Assembly (NCBI RefSeq): GCF_014596565.1
Contig: NZ_NOIN01000001.1
Span: 682,001 to 746,000 of the forward strand
Reading direction: 5' to 3'
DNA: 64,000 bases
From: Pseudomonas sp. PSB18
GTDB lineage: Bacteria > Pseudomonadota > Gammaproteobacteria > Pseudomonadales > Pseudomonadaceae
Below the pieces are notes generated by a model. It saw only the letters and a list, made by a program, of their open reading frames with translations. It made no database searches and was not told the origin of the DNA. A program made the translations under genes and the position numbers. Positions 57,928 through 64,000 of the stretch are shown here, piece after piece (the stretch's first letter is position 1; every line of letters starts with the position of its first letter).

Positions 57928-58524
57928 CTATAGAAAATTCAAAATTTTCGTGAGGGCATCCAGTGTCCCCGGCTTGAATACAATTTTTCCTTGTTCATCG
58001 ACAACCGTCCCCTTGCCTCCCAACTTCAGATACCATGTTGTGAGAAACTCCTCGGAGATCAAATGCTCTAGTGCGCGACGCTCTACCGGTGTCAACCTAA
58101 ACGCAACATTACTACCACCTCTATCATCAACGCGGATCTCTGTTCCCGGCGGTATAAGCTCTCTATTGAGACGCTCTGCCTCTGCCAGCTTAGATAGAGT
58201 TATGTTGACCAAGAGTCGCAATTTCGGATCTTCAATCTCATTAACCCAAGCATCAGGCGCCTTAGCTTTCGGAACACGCCTGCAAGCCCCTGTACTTCCC
58301 TCGAAACACTTGATTAGCGATCTATAATTTTCGCCAGTCTTATTCCGAATACTCTGCACTTTCGGAACACCCCGGCCAGCCCCCATGCGCGCAATAGTTG
58401 CGAAGGAAAAATCCGCCAAACCTCTTTCAACCTGCTCTTGACACACAACAAACACAGCGTCGAGTGTCCTCTGTTGCCTAGGCGCTTTTTCCTTCAAAAC
58501 GGCAAGCATTTCATCGGGCGTCAT
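57928..58524 (-). CDS. gmtX: Gamma-mobile-trio protein GmtX
   Basis: 198-residue accessory protein, last gene of the recombination module. Its length, position after the large integrase (14-base overlap) and text features (RKSIRNKTGENYRSLI-like region, residues about 55-72; ELIPPGTEIRVDDRG) fit GmtX of GMT islands. No enzymatic motif is visible; it probably assists the recombinases. The family name is recalled rather than searched. Confidence 0.75.
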   Translation of the reverse strand: MTPDEMLAVLKEKAPRQQRTLDAVFVVCQEQVERGLADFSFATIARMGAGRGVPKVQSIRNKTGENYRSLIKCFEGSTGACRRVPKAKAPDAWVNEIEDPKLRLLVNITLSKLAEAERLNRELIPPGTEIRVDDRGGSNVAFRLTPVERRALEHLISEEFLTTWYLKLGGKGTVVDEQGKIVFKPGTLDALTKILNFL

Positions 58525-61500
58525 TCCACACCTCTTTTAAGTCCAACAATTGTGGTATTTGACAAGTCATAATTTCTGACATTTCTTCCTTCGAAATCCT
58601 TTCGTCTTCGCTTAACTCTGCCAGAAGCACCTTACCGTCAACGAGTTGGTCGACGCGCTCCCATGTTTTCAATCGTTGAAGTAAAAATTTGATCATCTGA
58701 TTGCCCACTATCAGCTGCTCTTTTTCACTGAGAGTACACATAGTCGGCCGAATCTTGTTGATTAGCGCCATGCGATCAATCATCTGAGAGCGACGAGGTG
58801 TCGCATAATCGGCGGAAGCCGATTGAAATATACTTGCATTAACGCATACCTCATTCAACTGTTGAAAAAACGATGTTTGCGCAAATTCAACTACGATTTC
58901 ATTATTATCTTGCACAATGAGTTGAACTTTAGAATTTGTCTTACTAGACTGCAAAGCAAGGGCTTTGCATTCGTTGATCTGCTTAGTTAACATCTGCAAA
59001 TCACAAAGATACATATCCATTTTTTTGGCAACACTTTCTTTCTCAGATTGAAGCTTTCTAACTTCTAACTCAGCGCGATTGCGATCTTTGGAATCAAAAA
59101 TACCACCTGACCGCTCCAGGTCATACTCCAGCTCATCCTGCTCCTTAATTTGGTTGAGACAAAAACCAATCTCTTTCTCGAAATCAAAATAATGCTCTGA
59201 TAAAAAGGTTATTCGAAGGGATATCTCATTCCACAATGAAACCAGCCCACCAAGAAACATCGGGCCCGTAATAAAATGTCTGCAACGAACGCAATTTTGC
59301 ATTCCTAAATAACCAGCCGGCACTGCCTGCCACATTTGATTCGGCTTTATAACGGGGCCTCCATCATCACAGCGTGCTGCTGCGTAGGGGCACAACCCAT
59401 AATCGCGAACCAACGTACTTCCGATGTTACCGGCCCGAAGCACCTGCAACGCCTGCTCGCTGTTGGCGACCAATTCATGTGTCAATTCATCGAGCCGATT
59501 CTGTTCGAGCATCTCTTGGGCTGCGTATGCCTGGCCCTTCAGTGCCAATTTTTCCCCTTCACCCATACGACGCCGCAAAAATGCCGCACCAATCTTGACA
59601 TAATAGATGCTCATCACAATCGAAGCGTGTCCTGCCAACTTCATGATGATTTCGATCGGGAGTCCAAACTCCATAACATAGGCAGTGATCAAACTGACTC
59701 GCATGCTATGTGGTGTATACTTTGATTTATATGAAGATAGAGAGGTTTTATTACCTCCTTCCTCAAGGGTTGCTAACGTTAAATTTTTTGGTTGAGTTAA
59801 ATATAGTGCGGCAGCCAAACGCTCAGCTAGCTTAGCTTGATAAGCACCTGGCTCTTCCTCGTTAAAACTTCTGAATAGAAAGCAATTACTACCCTTACGC
59901 TTCAATTGTTCCTCGTTCAGATTTGTTCGCTTGCACTCCGACCAAGGCATGGGGCGCTTGATCGGATTGTATTTTTCCTGCCACTTCCGCAGTTTGATCA
60001 TCCAGTAAATAAGCTTTTCGGGGATCCACGGCACATCGTACCCTTCGCTCATGTAGCTGGTTTTATTTGAAGTGAAATGCATCCCCCAAAAACCATCATC
60101 AGAGTACTGAACAAAAGCCAGCTTTCTTTTAGACTGAGCCAATAAATTCATATTTTTAGCAAACACAATTTTATCAGCTTCTATATCAGCAATATATTCA
60201 TCTGCTTCACCAGAGTCATTGTAGGCTATCTGGCGCCCTCTCGCTGGAATCGAAACCAGTGTGTATGCATGCATCCAATGCACAGGAAACCACAATAGAG
60301 TCTTATTACCTTGAATTCTAAAAACACAATCAGGGTCATATCTATCAATCAAACTTTCCTCTACTTCAAAATAGTCGGCATCAAATTGATGCACTCCTGT
60401 CAAATCTGAAAAATCTTTAGCATTCTCAGGTACAATCCATTTCTTCATTGCATCCACATACTGAAATGCGAGGGCAGGTTTAGTCGACTCGTTCCACCCT
60501 TGTTGATCGCTAACCGTATATTCAAGCGTTGAAAAGGGATTGTTCGCCCCATCCACCCTTACTAATTCGCCCGTCTCATCATCTTCAATCGTAAGTTCTT
60601 TTGTTAATATCTCGTTTAAATATGCGTTGACGGCCGACAACAGGTTTCGGCCAGCCTGTCCGCTGCTTTGATTTTTTATCAACTCTCTAAACGGTCTAAT
60701 ATCCGTTACTTTTCTAGTTAAAAACTCCGCAGGTGAACTACCCAGCTGATACGCTTCAATAAAATGCCGGATAAATCGACAAACACACATTTCTTTTATC
60801 TGGCCAGCTCGCTGTTTTTTTAGAAAAAGTTTAAGACTTGGTATCCAGCCGACTCCACAACCTCGAATATACGCTAATGTATATGGCTCCTCCTTATCTA
60901 ATAAGGCGTGCCAATTTCTCCATTGGGGATAAACCTCTTCAGGGCTTGCAGGGATCCTTGGGTCATTAAGTCTTAACTTCTGGTAATCCTTAATTCTGGC
61001 GCACCCACTCAACCTTACAACCTCACATAACTCATCATAAGAGTAGGGCCGAGGTATATCACACAACTCATACCAATCAACCCACTCATCAGAAAACATT
61101 CTTTCTGGGTGAGAAGGCAATAAAGGTCGCTCTTTCCTAACCTCTCTGTATTTTTCACTGTTTGTAATGCCCAGAATTTTTACAGCACATCTAACATCCT
61201 CTAAACAAACATATCTCTCGGGCAATAAAAACTCTACCCATCCGGGAAAATTCTTGTACTTCATTTTCGGAAAAATCGGTAGCCGATCATCCAGACATCG
61301 TTCTTCATACATTGACTTGCTGGTAGCTCGGTATGGCAACGCGACCTTTTTAGCTTCTTGCCAAGTCACGCATTGCTTTGAATATGGCCTATCGAATATT
61401 GCAGCCCAGCCCACCCATTCATCCCCATAGAGCCTCTTTGGGCTCCACTTGAATTTAGGATTTTCTTTTTTGCGAGCATTGAACTCAGCCAAAGAGGTAA

Positions 61501-62164
61501 TCCCTAGCTTTCGTATTTCTGATACAAACTCCGCGCAAGTCTTGTAGCCTTCCTCCTCCTCGCCCTTCTCTGCTTTGCTTTCATTGTCAAACTTATTTAG
61601 CTTTCCTGACCTGCCAACCTTTCCAAACTTTCGTCGAGTATCTACTTTTAAAAAAAATGACCAATCTATCCATTCGTCTGCGTACATTAACCTTGGAGTA
61701 GCGGGTAATGCAGGATCCTGACGAAATCGCATTCTGTAGTCATGACTCGATTTGATGCCAAGGCGAACAACTGCGCTAGATGCGGCTGCTATGGTGGAAT
61801 ATAGTTTTTTTTGAGCTCTGCCACTGAAATCATAAAACCCGTTAAACGTTCCCAAGTAAAATTTCTGCGGATTACCTGGGAGCTTGGGGTCTTCCTTATA
61901 ACGTAAATAATACTGCGACCAAGACTTAATACCCAGACGAACAACTGCTTCACGAGCTTCTGAGACAGTTAAATATTTTTTTCGTCCACCTGTAAAATGA
62001 TTCCACCCCAAAAACTCTTGCTTGTAAAACTTCTTGGGATTAGAAGGTAAGCCTTGGATATGTTTCCGCAACTCCAAGTAGTCTTTATAGCATTCCACCT
62101 CCATTTCGACCACAATTCTTGAAGCTTCTGTATAACTCAGAAATATTATTCTTTTTCCGCGCAC
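58511..62164 (-). CDS. gmtZ: Gamma-mobile-trio integrase GmtZ (repeat-containing)
   Basis: 1217-residue tyrosine recombinase. The N-terminal 430 residues hold about seven copies of a ~60-residue repeat with the pattern LGI.S...Y..., P.LP..P...Y..EW..W, the integrase repeat unit (INT_rpt). The catalytic part has H-x-x-R (HSMRVSLITAY, about 818) and LAGHASIVMSIYY with the nucleophile Tyr 9 residues after His. A Cys-rich segment (CPYAAARCDD...CVRCRHF) and a coiled coil follow. GTG 62164 has GAGGAGG upstream. Its coding sequence is A+T-rich compared with the host. It acts with GmtY in integration. Confidence 0.85.
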   Translation of the reverse strand: MRGKRIIFLSYTEASRIVVEMEVECYKDYLELRKHIQGLPSNPKKFYKQEFLGWNHFTGGRKKYLTVSEAREAVVRLGIKSWSQYYLRYKEDPKLPGNPQKFYLGTFNGFYDFSGRAQKKLYSTIAAASSAVVRLGIKSSHDYRMRFRQDPALPATPRLMYADEWIDWSFFLKVDTRRKFGKVGRSGKLNKFDNESKAEKGEEEEGYKTCAEFVSEIRKLGITSLAEFNARKKENPKFKWSPKRLYGDEWVGWAAIFDRPYSKQCVTWQEAKKVALPYRATSKSMYEERCLDDRLPIFPKMKYKNFPGWVEFLLPERYVCLEDVRCAVKILGITNSEKYREVRKERPLLPSHPERMFSDEWVDWYELCDIPRPYSYDELCEVVRLSGCARIKDYQKLRLNDPRIPASPEEVYPQWRNWHALLDKEEPYTLAYIRGCGVGWIPSLKLFLKKQRAGQIKEMCVCRFIRHFIEAYQLGSSPAEFLTRKVTDIRPFRELIKNQSSGQAGRNLLSAVNAYLNEILTKELTIEDDETGELVRVDGANNPFSTLEYTVSDQQGWNESTKPALAFQYVDAMKKWIVPENAKDFSDLTGVHQFDADYFEVEESLIDRYDPDCVFRIQGNKTLLWFPVHWMHAYTLVSIPARGRQIAYNDSGEADEYIADIEADKIVFAKNMNLLAQSKRKLAFVQYSDDGFWGMHFTSNKTSYMSEGYDVPWIPEKLIYWMIKLRKWQEKYNPIKRPMPWSECKRTNLNEEQLKRKGSNCFLFRSFNEEEPGAYQAKLAERLAAALYLTQPKNLTLATLEEGGNKTSLSSYKSKYTPHSMRVSLITAYVMEFGLPIEIIMKLAGHASIVMSIYYVKIGAAFLRRRMGEGEKLALKGQAYAAQEMLEQNRLDELTHELVANSEQALQVLRAGNIGSTLVRDYGLCPYAAARCDDGGPVIKPNQMWQAVPAGYLGMQNCVRCRHFITGPMFLGGLVSLWNEISLRITFLSEHYFDFEKEIGFCLNQIKEQDELEYDLERSGGIFDSKDRNRAELEVRKLQSEKESVAKKMDMYLCDLQMLTKQINECKALALQSSKTNSKVQLIVQDNNEIVVEFAQTSFFQQLNEVCVNASIFQSASADYATPRRSQMIDRMALINKIRPTMCTLSEKEQLIVGNQMIKFLLQRLKTWERVDQLVDGKVLLAELSEDERISKEEMSEIMTCQIPQLLDLKEVWNDAR

Positions 62165-62199
62165 TACCCACCTCCTCGAAACTTTCGATTCAGCTCACA

Positions 62200-63585
62200 T
62201 CACCTTTGACTTAAGCCATGTCTAACACTAGCCTCCCTCTCGACCTTTTCAAAGCACGCCCTAATTTCTTCATCTGTCTTTTGTATATAGACTAAACAAG
62301 ATTCGGGGTGCTTATGATGCATTGCTTTTTGGATTTCGATTTGCGAAAACCCATATTCATGTAATCTGAAACCATACGCATGTCTATGACCATGCTCACT
62401 AGTCCCTAAATGTTTATCATGCTGTAACCCTATACGACCAACGGCATTCTTATGTTGACGTGAAAAATTCTTAAGCGTTTCTGGTTCACCTTTGCTGTTT
62501 GTAAACGCATAAGGGTGCGCCGAATCTACTGGCGCATCCACCCTCTGATGCCGCAGGTAGCACTCGAAGGTAAGGAGAAATTCTTTAGCTATTGCGACAG
62601 GTGCAAAGTTGATCTGAAAATACTTCCCCGTGGCGTCGGTCAATAACGGCGCCTTCCAACCCGCATGCAAAGCCTTAGACTTGGGATAGTCCGTCCTTGG
62701 TTTTAATTGATATCTACACGCCAAAAATTCGCGCCTTGATTTATATCGCTTGTCAGGAGATTCACCAAGTGCGGGGTGATATATCCTCACCACGGCCTCA
62801 CCTCTCTTACGATCGACGATTATGTCTTGTAGGTATAGCTGAAACACTTCGCTTTTTCGAACCCCTCCATAATGCATCAGCAAAGTAATGGCTCGCCCCT
62901 TGTAATCAATATAGGCATGTTCGGTAGGATCTTGAATTTCAGATCTTCGCACCCAACCATTCATCAATAAATTATCAATCTCATCCTCTGGAAATCGCTT
63001 CGTGAAGCGTCCGCTCGACTTAGGCGGCTTACTTGCTTGAATGGTACGAACTTTATTATTCCGGCGTGAAGCTTCGTTAGGATCACTCAAGTGCGATAAG
63101 AAAACATGAGCTTCTTTATTGTAATATGCACACCAATTCATTTTTTCTTCTTCGGAGTTTGCCTTGCGAAATGGGTTAGCACGCTTAGTATTGTATTCAG
63201 GGCGCTCAGCTAGCCAATCTGTGTAATGGGTCAAATGGTAAAGTAGCGTTCGAGAGTCTTCTGACCTTCTAGGATTCCAGTACAAGCCGCTAGGATCAAC
63301 TAGGGTTTCGTGATCAATTGTCCCGAATTCGATGGCTTGGGCGAACGCTGACAGTAGGTCTCTTGTCTCTTCAAAACAGTTTTCGTTTGCGTTGATGTAC
63401 TTAATTAGTAAACGTACCGCGAACGTGCTTCTTTCCTTCCAAGACTCACTCTTTATCCGCTTACTTGCCAGATACCTCAGATGAGATATCAGGATACCAG
63501 CCTGCGTCAGTAAACCCGGAAGTTGGACCTCGCGCCCCGTATCGTCGTTTCGGTACCGAACAATTACCTTGGTGACATAAGCCAT
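62200..63585 (-). CDS. gmtY: Gamma-mobile-trio tyrosine recombinase GmtY
   Basis: 461-residue site-specific recombinase, first gene of the module and closest to the right end. Catalytic residues: Arg in MHYGGVRKSEVF, HxxR as H398-x-x-R401 (HGHRHAYG), His424 in MHHKHPES and the nucleophile Tyr433 in CLVYIQK. Together with GmtZ it should cut and join at the AAT-containing site in greB. The order GmtY-GmtZ-GmtX on one strand is the diagnostic feature of GMT islands. Confidence 0.85.
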   Translation of the reverse strand: MAYVTKVIVRYRNDDTGREVQLPGLLTQAGILISHLRYLASKRIKSESWKERSTFAVRLLIKYINANENCFEETRDLLSAFAQAIEFGTIDHETLVDPSGLYWNPRRSEDSRTLLYHLTHYTDWLAERPEYNTKRANPFRKANSEEEKMNWCAYYNKEAHVFLSHLSDPNEASRRNNKVRTIQASKPPKSSGRFTKRFPEDEIDNLLMNGWVRRSEIQDPTEHAYIDYKGRAITLLMHYGGVRKSEVFQLYLQDIIVDRKRGEAVVRIYHPALGESPDKRYKSRREFLACRYQLKPRTDYPKSKALHAGWKAPLLTDATGKYFQINFAPVAIAKEFLLTFECYLRHQRVDAPVDSAHPYAFTNSKGEPETLKNFSRQHKNAVGRIGLQHDKHLGTSEHGHRHAYGFRLHEYGFSQIEIQKAMHHKHPESCLVYIQKTDEEIRACFEKVEREASVRHGLSQR

Positions 63586-63716
63586 GGCTAGGCACTCGTA
63601 GTATTTGGTATTTATTATACGGATCTAACTGAGAGACTAGTCACGACTTAAGAGAAGTCCAGTCCGATTCAGAGGGCATTTTGAAATTATTAGTATGATT
63701 AAGGTAGGAGTGCTAA
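63586..63716. other. Right terminal region of the island
   Basis: 130 bases, A+T-rich, with the gmtY promoter and the right end. TAGTATG at 63691-63697 is the inverse of the CATACTA motifs at the left end. The boundary is TGCTAAT at 63711-63717. Confidence 0.7.
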
Positions 63717-64000
63717 TACACCTATGGCAAGAAAATGTTGCGGGAAATCGACAGTCGCGTCCGCTTCCTTACCAAGCGCCTCGAAGCACTCAAAGTCGTC
63801 AGTGAAAAACCCAGCGATCCCAACAAGGTGTATTTCGGCGCCTGGGTCACGGTCGAGGATGAGGACGGTAACGAGGCTCGCTATCGCATCGTCGGCCCCG
63901 ACGAACTGGATTTGAAACAGAACCTGATCAGCATCGATTCGCCACTGGCGCGTGCGCTGATTGGCAAGGCCTTGGACGCCGAAGTCAGGGTACAGACACC
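63717..64000 (+). pseudogene. greB: greB 3' part, after the island (runs off the window)
   Basis: Continues host greB from codon TAC (63717-63719) in frame: [18 protein letters not shown], then KRLEALKVV, ...[26 protein letters not shown]...VRVQTP. This is the rest of the coiled coil and the C-terminal domain. Joined to 38357-38525 it makes an intact GreB. An internal ATG at 63735 could give a fragment lacking the acidic tip. The last codons are beyond the window. Confidence 0.95.

Larger units (their letters stand above)
38526..63716. mobile_element. 25.2 kb GMT-type genomic island inserted in greB
   Basis: The left boundary reads GCCGAAT|GGGAG and the right TGCTAAT|ACACC; removing the segment between the AAT copies restores greB in frame (GAA TAC ACC TAT GGC). 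The last three genes, all minus strand, are the gamma-mobile-trio recombination module (57928-63585). Cargo: a greB copy, a NACHT-HNH/ATPase-HNH operon, a small-protein/membrane-protein operon, Gabija, an unknown gene with structured repeats, a NERD-helicase, and an XRE/unknown pair. The right third is visibly richer in A+T than the host. None of the host's REP elements occur inside. The exact crossover can only be placed to within the 3 bp AAT. Confidence 0.92.

Overview
The window is a stretch of a Pseudomonas chromosome, most likely from the P. fluorescens species complex, carrying one 25.2 kb horizontally acquired island. The Pseudomonas call rests on oprI, an arginine-type EF-P with its EarP rhamnosyltransferase, gene content such as tpm, cysB and class II DAHP synthase, high G+C, and many copies of REP/REPIN repeats of the GTGGGAGCGAGC...GCTCGCGA and GGCGAGGGGATTTATCCCC types. 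I saw no rRNA, tRNA or CRISPR array. No searches were run; family calls are from reading the translations.

Region 1 (1-38.3 kb) is core genome. It holds the C-terminus of a hybrid kinase, an HD-GYP protein with an enlarged catalytic domain and a second hybrid histidine kinase (signalling). An oxidative-stress set follows: free Met-sulfoxide reductase, MsrB, two separate OhrR-type regulators paired with glutathione peroxidase and with Ohr, and the protease HtpX. Metabolic and translation genes come next (alaA, tpm, a DEAD-box helicase, two unrelated DAHP synthases, efp/earP, cysB, a ketopantoate-reductase-like gene, 5'-nucleotidase). The region ends with envelope genes (oprI, an L,D-transpeptidase, tesA, and the ybbA-ybbP ABC exporter).

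Region 2 (38526-63716) is a mobile island inserted inside greB. The 5' part of host greB lies at 38357-38525 and its 3' part resumes in frame at 63717; joining the two across a shared AAT restores an ordinary GreB reading frame. The right end carries three consecutive minus-strand genes (57928-63585) that I identify as the gamma-mobile-trio GmtX, GmtZ and GmtY: two tyrosine recombinases and a small accessory protein. Just inside the left end the island encodes its own full-length GreB, closer in sequence to the enterobacterial protein than to the gene it broke, so the element appears to pay back the function it destroys.

The island cargo looks like a defence locus made of several modules. (a) A tightly coupled operon of a NACHT/STAND ATPase, an HNH-AAA ATPase fusion with a degenerate HNH, and a stand-alone intact HNH nuclease; this looks like a STAND protein joined to a Septu-like PtuA/PtuB pair and is the best candidate for an undescribed system. 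(b) Two tandem small paralogous proteins plus a membrane protein with a DUF3298-like C-terminus. (c) A Gabija system (gajA, gajB). (d) A 224-residue unknown gene followed by tandem ~163 bp repeats that can fold into hairpins. (e) A NERD-nuclease/helicase fusion. (f) An XRE regulator divergent from an unknown gene across a perfect 10+10 bp inverted repeat. The modules differ in base composition and strand, and none contains the host REP repeats, which suggests repeated gain of cargo by the recombinase backbone.
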